Source: Chloromonas sp. AAM2 (taxonomy: Eukaryota > Chlorophyta > Chlorophyceae > Chlamydomonadales > Chlamydomonadaceae). From it: a DNA stretch of 64,000 nt. Both the position numbers and the translations under genes were made by a program. Below the pieces are notes generated by a model that saw nothing but the letters and a program-made list of their open reading frames with translations, had not been told where the DNA came from and did not search any database. The stretch lies in the NCBI GenBank assembly GCA_004335635.1, contig QAXH01005173.1, positions 1-64,000 of the forward strand, read 5' to 3'. How positions within the stretch are numbered: the stretch's first letter is position 1; every line of letters starts with the position of its first letter. Shown here piece after piece: positions 23,001 to 35,000 of this stretch.

Positions 23001-26000
23001 AAGCCTCAGACCGACTGCAACTCACTTGTACATAGGTGCCACCGAGACGAGGAATGGATCCTATGATGGCGACAAGGGCACAAGGCTTTGTCAAGGCCAT
23101 TTTTTGTCAAGGGCCACAAGGCTTCCAGAACAAGGACAGGTCACAGTGGTGGAAACAAGCGGGTCTCATATTCCCAGATAGTGTCCCACAACCGGCAAAC
23201 TTCTTTTTTTTCCACACGTGGCTTGTGCAAGGTCTGCTATCTTCAGGCATAGAGAATTGCCAGGGTTGCGCAGTTGTGCGTATACATATACGAGCTTGCG
23301 GTGACTGACAGGCTGGTTGTCGGCAAGCTCAAACAAATCGTATGCTGCAAGAACTCTATGCACCTGATCATCAGGCTAAGTCATCCGTGTCCCAGGCCAC
23401 TCACCCCTTGAACGAGACCTGTCATTGACGCTAGTGCCTTAGCAGCCGGCTGCTGGTTGAGTTGCTGTGACGCCTGCTGGCTGGCGCGGACCTTGCTGCT
23501 CAGCGCCTGTCTGACAGCGCGAAGAGACGGCTGGCTGCCACTGTTTTGTTCGACTAGCCCGATTTGACTGCTGCCCTGCACCAGGCTTGAGTGCTCTGCG
23601 CTTGACTGCACTGGGAGATTGGGCTCTCGCAGCAGGCCCCATGTGGGCGCATCTGACGTGGGAAAGGCGGGTATTCCTGGCTGACTGCTATCACTGCTTA
23701 GCATCCACCCGGAAGGCTTTGCACTGAGAAGCTTGCCAGTGGAATCAGCTGAGGATGCTCCGGCCAGTGGCGCGTCCGGTGTTGGTTTAGTCTTGCCGTT
23801 CAGAGTATCATCCGCCAGTTGTTGCTGCTTAATGCGCTTGCGCCGCCAGATGAGGAACGCAGCACAAACGCCCAGCAGCGCCGTACCGCCCACAGCAGCG
23901 CCCACTGCAATGCCGATGCGCTGAGTTGCAGCCAAACCTCCTGCACACACGCGAGATCAAAAGTAGGTTGTCTTGAGCTTTAGATCAACCCAGAAGATGA
24001 AGTTTTGACAATAGTGGCCCTTCGTCAGTCGGAATAACACAAGCCAGTTGCTGCCGCCGGCCACTGGTGGTGGTCTATGTATGCCGTTGATAGCTATGGC
24101 TGTGATATGATAATAGCGGCCCAAACAAGTTAGAATACCCAGTGCGCAGCTCCAAGAAATCCTGAGAGCGTAATGTGGTTCTCTCTCCTCCCCCACCTGC
24201 TGCAGCTGCTGGAGTGCTGAGAGTTGAAACTGCAAAGCAGAGCAGATGCACACGTGCCCGGTTCAGCAGACACTGGACACAAGCACAGCACCTGCAAGCT
24301 AGCAGGCTGCTCGGCATTCGATCAAATCATGCGTTCTTCATGTGCAGTCAGCACGGTGTGGGTGTCTGCTACAACATTTTGTTTGCACAGCTGCTATACC
24401 AGTCAGACAACAATTCAAATTTCAGCGTTTGCGAACCTCTCACCTAGGGGGCATCTCTGAACGGAACCAAACAGTGTGCCAGCCTCAATTGTCTGTCCCG
24501 TGGCCCTGACCGTAGAGTAGAGCTGGCATATTGGCGAACTTGAAGTGGCGTCCTTGACTGAGAATGCGAGGCAGAAGGGCTCGGACAAGCACTCCTCGTT
24601 GCAAGCGCTGACGGATGAAACTTTGAAAGAGCTTGGAGATCTGAAAATCCGCTGGGCGCTGTAAGTGTAAGGGGCTTGGTCGGGCCGTGTAGATATGGAA
24701 ACACGTGAGCAGTCCGGCTTTGTGTTAGCTGCAGGTGGCATCACGGTCACCAGTCTGAGTGCGTGCAGTACGAGCGCCAGAACGTACGTTCGTAAGATTG
24801 CGCGCGCGCTTTGCAGTCAATAAGTCCTGTCAATAGCCATGAGGGTTGGGCTTGACCGCTCGGCCTCCTTACTCACACCGACCGGCGTCCCAATTATCTT
24901 CCCCAGTCAATACTGTACCTGCGAGTGCCAGTCGTGCTGTGACGGTGGCCAGCGATGGGTCCGGCTGGTAGCCGACACTGAAGTCTACCGTGCTCTGAAG
25001 CCAGCAACCCTTGGTGTTGCCCAGAACCACGTACGCAATGCAGTACGCGCTTGTCTGGCAGCGGCATGCGCAGTCGCTGATACTGGACACGGTAGCATTC
25101 TGCATTCAATGATAGGCGAGGCAGATTGAACGGATTGGTGCTCTGGGGAACGGGTGCACAGTTTCCTTCAAAGCGCACGCGTCAAAAGTCGCTGGGCGTG
25201 GTCAACACTGATGTGGGACGTTGGGCGTGTGATTACGCCTGTACAAACACCGCATCAGTTTCAGCAAACACGTTAGCTCACCTGCAGAACGACCTCAATG
25301 TTCGACGCAGATCCCCACGAGCCATACTCGTTGCCGGGAACCCAGTTAGCCTGCAGTCACGTGAACACTCGCCCGCGGCTTGAGCTTGACTATTTGCCTA
25401 GGGCAGCGTGTGCATGCAAAGCTGTGGCGCCAGTCACTTCAGGACACCGCCTCGTGTAAATGTCGGGCACTGCCTCATGCGTAAAAAGATAAGAGTCAGC
25501 TATAAAGAATGGCACCAACATGAAGTTCTGGCCCCCTTCCTTACCCATCGCTGGCCGAGTTGCAGAACTCCAGATGAGGCAGAGTAGCCGCAATACCCCG
25601 GAACGCGGTTAGCCACCAGGCAGTTGCTGTCGGTGCTGTTGCATCCAAGGTCCCCATACAGAACTGTGCCTTGTCTGGTCAGGTAGGTCGACTGCTGGGC
25701 GATCGTAAACGTCGCTGTGGCACAGCACCGCAAGCAGAGGCGTGTAAAGAGGAGCTTTTAGAAAGGTTTCGTCAGAATTGTTTGCAAGAACACTGACGGA
25801 ACGCAACAAATGGTGCTGAAAGAGGCGATTTCTGGCTAGTCACAAAGAAAGCAGCACTTACTGTAGCAAGTGAGAGTTGTGGGATTGAATACAACCGAGC
25901 TGCAGCCTGGGCTGTCATGGCACAGATTGAAGCAGCTCTGAGCGTCCCCTGCCAAAGGCACGGAGGTGGCGCTGTTGCCGCCATCGGCAGGCAGGAGCGA

Positions 26001-29000
26001 AAGGAACATGTTCGTGGGCAGAATGTCAGGGCCTTTACTAATCAGCCATCCTGGGCTGGAGGCTGTCACGGGTTTCGCGATCACTGCGGGACACGCAATG
26101 CAACGCAATGCTGAGGGTAAGGCCGGGTCATGGCTAGGATAGATGTCATGAACAAAAGACATGGTGGACACCACTTGATGCGAACCATTTTGCTGACGCA
26201 AGGCCTCACCTCCGTTGCTCTGGCATCGCTGTAGCTGAGTGAGCTTCGCTGTGGTCATGTTGTTGCTGATTGCCCCACCACTGGCTTCCGAAAGCAGCCA
26301 GCAATACAACACGCTGGCTGAAGGCAAGGTCGAATTCGCCGGGGGCACCTCCGTGACTATTGCCTGTAGACATCAAGGGAACAATCTGAGAGATGGCGCT
26401 TCTGGGGCACATGACAGATGGGTTCAGACGGGATGGCAGATGGGTTCAGACGGCATGGCAGGTAGGGTCAGACGGGATGGGGCCAGACGGGATGGCAGGT
26501 GGGGCGGAAGGGATGGCAGATGGGGGTAGATATCATGAGTATTGTGCGTGTTGTGCGTCCCTCCTGAACTGATAGGTGGCATTGTGCACAGTGTAACTGG
26601 ACTGCAGGTGCCAGCATATACCCGATTAGCTGCGAGGCCATGTGTTGCCTTACAAGCTGCCGGAGTAACCTAGAAATTTAATCGGCACATCTGCGAGTTG
26701 CGCTGATGCATCTGACGAATGATGCCGTGCCAAGTGTTCCGCACCTGGCATGCAGAATCACGGGTGCAATCCGAGTAGCAGTCGTTGATGGTGCGCAGCT
26801 GAGGAAAGCTGTTGTAGAGTGTGATACGCCTCGACCCGTACGCGCGGGGCCATCCCACGATGCTAACCAGTGGATCTGTGCACTGCGGGATCATGCCCCC
26901 TGCAACAAATGGATAGGCACGAAGCTAGTCGACAAGGAAGGCGCGACTGTGCGACAGGCGGATGATGAAAGCAGTCGTACAGGTTTCGAACTCAAGCCAT
27001 GCTGTGATCGCTCTCCGATAGTTTTCATGCAGTGGTGTGCTTCACACGCCGCACATCGGGCACTGCTGTGGTCGCTGGTCTATCCTGCAGACGTAAATGT
27101 CACATATAGTTGTCTTCCTAGCTAGCAACATTCACGTCACTCACCGGTCATGACTCGCCCTAGCACCACGTTCGGTGCGTCATCTTCCGGAGTATTCCAT
27201 GCCTGTACACTGCTTTGCAGCCAGCAAGCGCCGCCGCTATCACCTTGCCAGGTGTAGCCTGTGCAGACGCCAACGGAAGCGCAACGGCAGCTGCATTCAG
27301 ACGCAGTCTGAGCTGGCAAGCCCTGCACGTTGCTAGGTATGTAGTCTTGCGCCCAGGGCACAGTGGCGAAAGACGTTTCTGCCGTGGAACCTTGTGGTCT
27401 TGCGACCTGAACTGGAGCCCAGCCTGGCCAGTGCTTGCCCACGTAGCTGCAAGTATACATAGCGGGAAAGGGTACATTCGTGAGAGAGAGGAGTAAGCCG
27501 GTGACGAGCAAGCTTTGCGGTAAGTTCGATCGCGTTCGATCGCTGAGTTGCCGTTCACAGCAGGTAGCGCCAGTGCGGAGAAGCCTGACGCGACCCTACA
27601 TGTTCGAAGGCATCACAGTGAGTTGAAATAAGCGAGCAGGGCGTGCAAACCAAGTCGTACCTAATGCCTGCAGACGCGGTGCGACCGCACGTTCCGGGCA
27701 TGCGGAAGCCAAACACGCAGGTTTGCGTGTCACACGGCGTGAGCGGGTTGATGCTCACGCTAGGTTCGCTGCGAAGAAGACTGCAAGAGCTGGTTTCTGG
27801 CGTAAACAGATAGGACGCGCAGCCAGGAGTAGCGATGCAGGCACGCTGGCAGGCGATTGCAGTCGGCTGACTTGCAAGGGTTGCGTTGTAAAGAACTGGA
27901 TCCAGTGCGGTGCTTGTCACAGTGGTACTCCCCAGCACCTGTGCCCAACCCGTCGCGGGAGTTGCGCAATTCACAATTGGACCTGCAAGGCAGCCGTGGG
28001 GGTCGCAGAAGTGTTCTGTTCGTATTGTGCATCGCTGTGGCGCCTTGGTGCTTTGGCGCCTTGGTGAATGCGCTATAACGGGAGCACAGTCAAGATTATC
28101 AGCAAACGAGGGGCAATGCAACAAAACCTTTGCTCGGTAACCCAAGCTCTGGTTTGGTTCACGTAGCATTTACACCATGAGCCTGCTGGAAGACACCGAC
28201 AAACAATTGTACAACTATACATGTGTCTGACACATGCAGCGAGCACTGGTTTTTATATTCCTTGCTACTTCAGAGAGCTCTTGCCGACGCTTGCTTCAAG
28301 TGCACCATTGCTTACCGGACCACACCGTGAGGTCTGTCCCAGAGCAGATGCTCGAGGCAGCGCAGCACGTGGCACTGTTCCATGTGGCAGCAGCAATCGC
28401 TAGCCCATTGCGCTGAAAGTACTGCATCACAATGCACGTGCATACAGCTTGTCGTGTGTGAAGCAGGTTGCTAGCTGTCATGGCTGCTGCTCAATCAAAA
28501 CCGTGTCAGGTCCTTTGCACGCGAACAGTGACCAATCCCATTGTCATTGCTTGTGGGCATAAGCATGAACAAGCTGAGTTGTGCTCTCATGCATGTCGTC
28601 CTGTCAAACTGTCTGACTTTCTGCTGCATCTGGGCAGTCTGTACTGCTGAGCATGCATACACGTGCACAGCCAGGGTTGTCCAGACCTTACTTACTCTGT
28701 TTGCCTCCATAGCAACCTGGCTCAAATCACCTGAAGCAGCAGCAAGCAGGCAGCACGCCATAGACTGCAAGGCGCAGCAGAATTGCTTTGCCAAAGCCAC
28801 ATTTGGAACGCACAATCTGCGACTATTATCGTGAGAAGCCCAAGCTCTGACAGAGAGCAGCGCAGCTTTGATGCTCGTTTATGGATTGGCTGTCCGGTCC
28901 TGGGTGCTTTCCAGGCAGGTCAAAAAAACATGTTACAAGTCAATCACACTCACCACTAGTGCATCCCAAACTACCAAGGTTGATGCCAGGTGCCTACACG

Positions 29001-30143
29001 CACGAACATCAGGGCCATGAAGTCAGGTCGGTCAGTCGCAGTCATCTGAGACTGCCATCACTTTTTGCAGCAACAGCAACAGCTTTTTGCCGGGGTTGCT
29101 ATGCAGGCACACCATCACTTGCCAAACGCAAGCAGTGTGGCCTAGCAGTGTGGCCTAGGCCGTACGTGGCAGGCACTCGCGGGCTAGATGTGTAAAGGAA
29201 GATCACAGAGATCACAGAGGCCTATGCAGCCAGCTCTCACGGCTGAAAGGAATACAACGTCTGCCCTGCAACTCTGTAGGGTTATAAGAAAGAGAGACGG
29301 TCTGCCTTTCACAACCCATGGTGTCCCATTCCACCTACCCAGAACACCAGCGTTCCTGTGGCCTCATAAAACGTCAACGAGGATGGCGACACGAGCGTGG
29401 CATTGCCCCTTAAGCTGCAACATGTGCACACCCACAAATTGCATTCAAACCGTGTGTGCGCTCTTGTCATTGAACACAAGACACAGTGGCTGTGCACGAT
29501 TCTGATACTGTGATAGCACCACTGTTGCCGTCCGGGTGCAGGAATTGGTCAACTGGGCCGACCTTCCTTGCTTGCATGAACTCGAGTGTGAGATTGCGGC
29601 AATGACACTAACCCCACAAGCTCAAAGCTTACTGTTGCAATGCAAGAACCTTATGCCCTGTGGGCTTGAATGGCCAATCGTACAACATGGCATGTGCCAT
29701 CGTTTTTGGGGAGAACCGAGAGTTGTGGCACTCACACAACACATGTGCCAGTGGTGTCGGTTGGCTCTGTGCTGGTCCCTCCAGCAGCAGTGTGCACTGT
29801 CTCACCAGCCATTGTGGGCAGGATCAGCATGGCTGCAGGCAAGGGCATCGTGACCACCAACCATAAGAGATACGTTGAAACGAGCAGCACTTCAGTCTGC
29901 ATTGGCAAGCCACGAAGCAAGACCTGCAAACAGTACCTGTCAACCCCGGCAGCAAGAAGAAAACAAAAACAAGCCCCTTTGACGTTGTCTCATTGCGCAC
30001 AGTCATAACCAGGTGCCAAGCTCATGCACTCCATGCTGATACTCACTCTCTTGACATCTGCTCCATGCCGTGAGCTGCTGCAGCCCTCGATACCCTTCAG
30101 CAGAGAGGCACCAGAGCAACGGCAACGCCAGAAGAATGACCAT
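20032..30143 (-). CDS. RLK-A: receptor-like kinase with PAN/Apple-like ectodomain, 24 exons
   Basis: Single-pass receptor kinase, 1475 aa. Exons: 30143-30047, 29832-29736, 29414-29339, 28993-28954, 28730-28696, 28421-28316, 27982-27661, 27446-27145, 26899-26745, 26363-26210, 26083-25862, 25714-25545, 25350-25282, 25099-24919, 24728-24444, 23940-23405, 23060-23026, 22774-22572, 22426-22273, 22012-21333, 21161-21063, 20911-20818, 20606-20528, 20268-20032; all phases fit. It starts with signal peptide MVILLALPLLWCLSAEG. Six ectodomain modules follow the pattern C-x3-C-x5-C, e.g. CQRACIATPGC, CNEECLSEPFC. One helix (IGIAVGAAVGGTALLGVCAA, about 778-802) is followed by RRKR. Kinase: LIGRGATAVVFKCRW, Lys1052 (LLAIKCM), VVHRDLKPANI (Asp1307), DFG 1325-1327, YMAPELL. 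Loops of about 110 and 40 residues interrupt the C-lobe before HRD. PAN modules usually bind protein or carbohydrate; the ligand here is unknown. RLK-B is its tandem paralogue. Confidence 0.88.
22339..22434 (-). repeat. 96-bp tract identical to RLK-B exon (copy 1)
   Basis: Bases 22339-22434 are identical to 34705-34800. The tract covers most of the exon encoding the first kinase strands, including the ATP-binding lysine, plus 8 intron bases past the splice acceptor. Flanking exon and intron sequence diverges at once on both sides. Confidence 0.95.
26403..26527. repeat. Degenerate G-rich about 20-bp tandem repeat in RLK-A intron
   Basis: Imperfect repeats of tcagacgggatggcag(a/g)tggg fill this part of the intron 26364-26744. 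On the + strand it is rich in GGG and GG runs. Copies vary in length and sequence. Confidence 0.75.
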
Positions 30144-32038
30144 GCCATGTGGCATGACCATGGTGTGGGCCGTGCCCATTCAAATCATGCCTGAAAGGCA
30201 TCCAGGCAAGAGTTGCTGGTAGTGATATGCGCTTATTGAATGCACATTCATAACAACTGTTCTCTCTGCATGTTCAGAAAGAGGTAGGTTGCTACATGAA
30301 AGAGGGGAGGCCACACTCCACATGCCCTGCAGCATCTGCTAGAGTACATGACAAGCCTGCCCCAGGCACTAACAGAGCCCAACCTAGCCCATCCATTTCA
30401 GTTGTTCTCTGCGCATGTTCAGGAAGTCTGCGTCTGCTACACGCTGCTGGGAGGTCATACCACCAACCCCTGCAGCAGGGGCCAGGCTACACAAGCTAGA
30501 CTAAACTTGCATGACATGATAAGCCTGCCCCAGATGCTGCAAGAAGGACAGCCTCTAGGCATCGGATGTGCTTGCCTCCACACGCACCGGTTGCCATGCC
30601 GTACAGGCACAATCTGAGCAACGTGCACCAATCTGAGCAAGCTGGCCGCGCCAAGAAGAGCAAAGCTGCTATTCAATCTCGCCAGCGTCTTGCAAGCTAC
30701 AAGGAAGTCCGGCAGGCCTGGCGGTTTGCCGTACTCGTCCAAAACTATTGTTTCCCGCAGGCTTGGGCCTCCAACGACAACATTAAGTGAATGAGGCAGG
30801 CAAATGAAGGTTTCAGGGGGCGGGACAACCCAAGTTGCCAAAAGCGGCCTAACCGCCACGTGCCGTGTCAGTGCGCAAATCCATGCTTCCTCCGCCACCT
30901 CTTCGCTTTGCAATATGGGCCCTTCAGGCTTGTGCCGCGCCGCGCAGAGTCACGTGGCCACGCCTGCCTCTCAACCGTCCGCAACCCCCTCATTCGTGAC
31001 GTGCACGGACAAATTTCCATGAGATACAGCCATCGTCAGCCGTAACTATCTGCATGATACGATTTGAAGGCACGCACTTCTACAGTTATAGAATAAATTG
31101 TATCATGCCTCACAGGGCCAGGTATGCCCTGCCAGTGTCGCTAGATGACGGAACTTGCAGGACTGCTTACAGTGTGTTTTGTGCCCTGTTGCCAACAAAC
31201 AGGGGGAGTTTCAGACCATCAGTTAGGCAGGTTGCCAGCAATGCGTGTATCAGTGGCACCATAACACCCAGAGACGGCCATGCCACCACGACCATTGACA
31301 CCAGCGATTCAAGTGGTGCCAGCCGCATTCCAGGACCAGTCAGGCGTTCTAGTCGATAGCAGTCGACAGCAGATGGAAAATGGCAAATGTGCATGAAGGG
31401 AAGGAATTAAGCTCGTCCACCTAGAATGTGGAGTTCACATCATCCACAACATGGCCGAAAGATCTGTGCTCAAATTTCCTTGATTCCCGTGTGTTTTCGC
31501 GAATCTTGGGTCAGGCTGTGAGTGGAATTAAGAGAGCAGGTGTTGATGCAGCATTCAAGGTGCCGCTGGTTCAAACGTCAGAAGAGTGCACACTGAGTAA
31601 CAACAACTGTTATTTTTGGATTTGTAAGGTGGGCATCAGCGTGCAGTTGCCTCCCTGTAAATAAATTGTATGTACATGTGTGTTCGCAATGAAACCTTGA
31701 ACTACTCAACGTGATACAAGGCCTCGCAATGATCTACAACATTGATCACAGAACCGAAAATTGGGTACACTAAATGACTGCACAAGCGACAGCTCGTGTA
31801 ACGATTGCCAGCCCGATGGTGACAATCGGTCCAGTCCGGTCCGTTCAAGCCCTGTTGTTTTGCTGGTCGCTACATTGGGCGGCTGCTGCTGCTGCTGCTG
31901 CTGTGCTGCTATACTCGGCAGCCTAGAGTGTCCCGGCCTTGGCCGACACAGGAGAAAAGAGCCCCTGACCACCAACTCTTGTTTCCCAGCATGAGCTCCT
32001 GATTCTACTTGTGGCCCCTGTTGCAAAAACAGCCACGC
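30144..32038. other. Intergenic region between RLK-A 5' and RLK-B 3'
   Basis: This 1.9-kb gap must contain the RLK-A promoter and the RLK-B 3' untranslated region. It includes a (GCT)n run near 31882-31904. Open frames at 30455-30913 (-) and 31167-31394 (-) lack family resemblance and do not fit the receptor splice phases. Confidence 0.5.
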
Positions 32039-35000
32039 TCAAGCCACAGCTGCCGGTACTGCTTTCTCCCGGTCCGTTGCCAGCTTTTGCAGCGCCTTTG
32101 CAATTGCTTGTGCGGTTGGGCGCCGATGTGGCTTGCTCTGCCAGCACGCCCGTACGAGGCTGGCGTAGCTCGGCAGCTGCCTCAGCAACTCGTCATTGAC
32201 AGACGACGCTGTGGTCGTGCTCGCACTCGAGGCCGAGGGCGATGCTACCAAGGGACCTGAGGCACCTGGGCCAGACCCGGATGCAACCAGTCCGGGCAAG
32301 GGGGGACGTTGGCCTGAGGTGACCTGCAAAACGGTGCACCACCAGACTATTGACATGCGAGAAAGTTTGGTCTGCATTCAACATGCTGCTTGAATTGTAG
32401 AGAACAAAAAATTGATTGGTTGCCACAGGCAGAGCCGCCACGTGTTGTGCAAGACAGCTGCCAACACGCTAGACAGCAAGAGACATGGCATGCTGGGCAA
32501 CGCCAATGAGTTGCCAAAAACACACAAATTTTATTTTGGAGCGCTATCATATAAGGACAGCCTGCAGTGTGCTTGCTTACCAGTGCTTGAATCTGCACGT
32601 CTGAGCAGTTCTTCCAGGGCAGGCTCCTGGTGGCCAGCTCCCAAAGCATGATGCCCAGGCTGTGCAGCACGAAAGCATGCAAGTGGACGCACATGGGTTC
32701 AGCCGCCACAATCCTGGGTCACGTGGGCCACAGACACACTTGGATACTGATTACGAGAGCCAGGGCAGTCTGTAGACCAACTAGTGCCTCCCTGGGTAGA
32801 CCGGCTTGCTAAGGATAGTAAGTGCACACGAAAGTAGCCCACCTCCTCATCTGTTTGCTCCCCCTGTGTGACTCCTCCTGCTCACCTGTATATGTCCACT
32901 TTGTCTGTGAGGCTCGAGGTCGCTGCGCCCTTCAACAGTTCAGGCGCCATGTAGCTCAAGGTGCCCGCGCCATAATGCTCTGCAGACAGCCAACAACACG
33001 TCAATTGACGCAGAGACCTGTCCTATTAAAACTCGACGTTGCAATGGGTTGGTCGATAGTCACCAGATACTCAGGCCCACTCAATTGAACAACAGAGTGT
33101 CGCCTGGTGCGAATGACTAATGCAGCAAACGACGGCATTCATTGATTAACGTTGTTGCAAACCTTCAAGTCCCCAAGTCACTCACGAGTATGAACGGTTG
33201 TGTCTTGATGTTCTCTCGCCAATCCAAAGTCGCTGATCTTTGCACAGCCGACCGAGTTGATCAGAATGTTGGCCGGCTTCAGATCTGCAAACACAGCGCG
33301 ATGAATGATGCATGTCGCGAACATGAGCATTGCTACCAGCAAACATGGGCGAGGGCACCCTGCGCGGTGCGCGCCCTTGGAGCACAGGGTTAGCACAAAC
33401 CCACATTCATGGCCGCTGTGACACACACCTCGATGGACGACCCTGACCAGAGAAGTCTGTCCGCCAGGTCCTTCACTATTGCCTTCCAAGTTGTGTACGC
33501 GGTCCTCATTGGCTGAGTCGTCCTTACCGACACCGTCAGCATGTGCGCTCCAGGCAAGCGCTGGACGAGCGTCAGGCTTTACATGCAGGAACGCCAAGCC
33601 CGCCGCGATATCCGCGCCCAGCTGCAAAACCTCCAGGGCGGAAATGGGGAATATTGCAGGCTCTGCGCTGCTTTGGCCAACATGGGATGCACTCCGCACA
33701 GGGGCTACTTTTGTGGACCGTGGTCGTGGTGGAGTGACGCTTGCTTGTGGAGACAGGGCGCTGGCAACGTCAGCGCCCACAGAACTGTTGCCACTGTTCA
33801 CGGTGAAGAGATGTGGCTTGAAAGGAATGCTTGCCAGGCTGGCGCTCGTCGGACCATCGCTGCTTGGGCTCAAAAGCATGCTTGTGGTGGTTGACTCGTC
33901 GCAAAAGTGATTAGCTGAAGACGGGCGCACTGTGCTCGATTCAGACGGCTCACTGTTTGGCTCAGAGACAATGTAACTGCTGCTGCCAGCCCCTACACCC
34001 GGAGGTAGTGCCTGTGAGGCAGTGCTAGTACTGATGCTGGCCTCTACCAGCGCTACCGTTGCATGCTGTAGCTGTTCAATGTGGTGCTGGACTGGGCTGG
34101 TGCACTGGCCACCACCTGCAAGCATGAGTGGCGGAAGCGCGGGGCGCAATGGTGCTTGCAGTGAGCCCTCTTCCTGCAGAGCCCTTGCTGTGTCATCATG
34201 AGATGCACGGCGAGCAGCTGTGGTGGTGGGAATGCTGGTGACAGGCGCATGCATGCTTGTCTTGGAGGCTGACGAGGAGGCGTTAAGCATGGTGCTGCTG
34301 CTGCGCCTTGCCCACGGGTTCACGCTGGTATTCTTGATGTGCTTGCTGCCGTAGAGCCGGTCCTTCAGTGACCCAGGTAGCAGCTCCAAAATAATGCACA
34401 CCACTGGTGGCTCCAGGCAGTAGCCATACATGCGAATGACGTTGGCATGCCTGAACAAGCAGGTTAACAGACGGTTTGTCAAGCTGTGCGTGAATTCCAG
34501 GGTTTGCAGGGACGCCCTGAAGATAACACGAAAAAACAGGAATGTCAGCCAGCCAGCAGTGCAATCTACCATCACCGCAGTTCTGACACATGCACGTCTT
34601 GCTGCCCATTTCTTGGAGCCGGCATAAGCCTGTCTTACCTGTATTTGCGTAGAACGTCCACTTCGTATGAAAAAGACTCCAGCATCTGCGTCATGTGGTA
34701 CGCGTAGGGGTCCCGCATGCACTTTATGGCCAGCAGCGCGTTGGGGCCGAACTTGGTGGGCCACCGGCACTTGAACACCACAGCAGTGGCACCTGTGAGG
34801 AGCAGGGGCGGGAGCAGGCACAGTGATAGCCTAGCCTAGTGACCTGACACCTCAGTAGGTTCAGAGTATGACTCATGCTGATTGCAAACATGATGTGGTG
34901 AAGCTGCAAACCTGCATCTGACCTCCAGAACACAACCTTGGAATGTGAACTGCATCAAATGCTGCGCTGCTCTGATCTGTGTATGGGTGGCAGCGGAACC

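Noticed and set aside
30455..30913. 152-codon minus-strand frame between the receptors
   Set aside because: No family resemblance, no counterpart upstream of RLK-B and no fitting splice phase.
31167..31394. Minus-strand frame starting MRLAPLESLVSMVVV, a possible signal peptide for RLK-A
   Set aside because: Its donor leaves phase 2, while the next receptor exon needs phase 1. The exon at 30143-30047 has a better signal peptide, the right phase and the same position as exon 1 of RLK-B.
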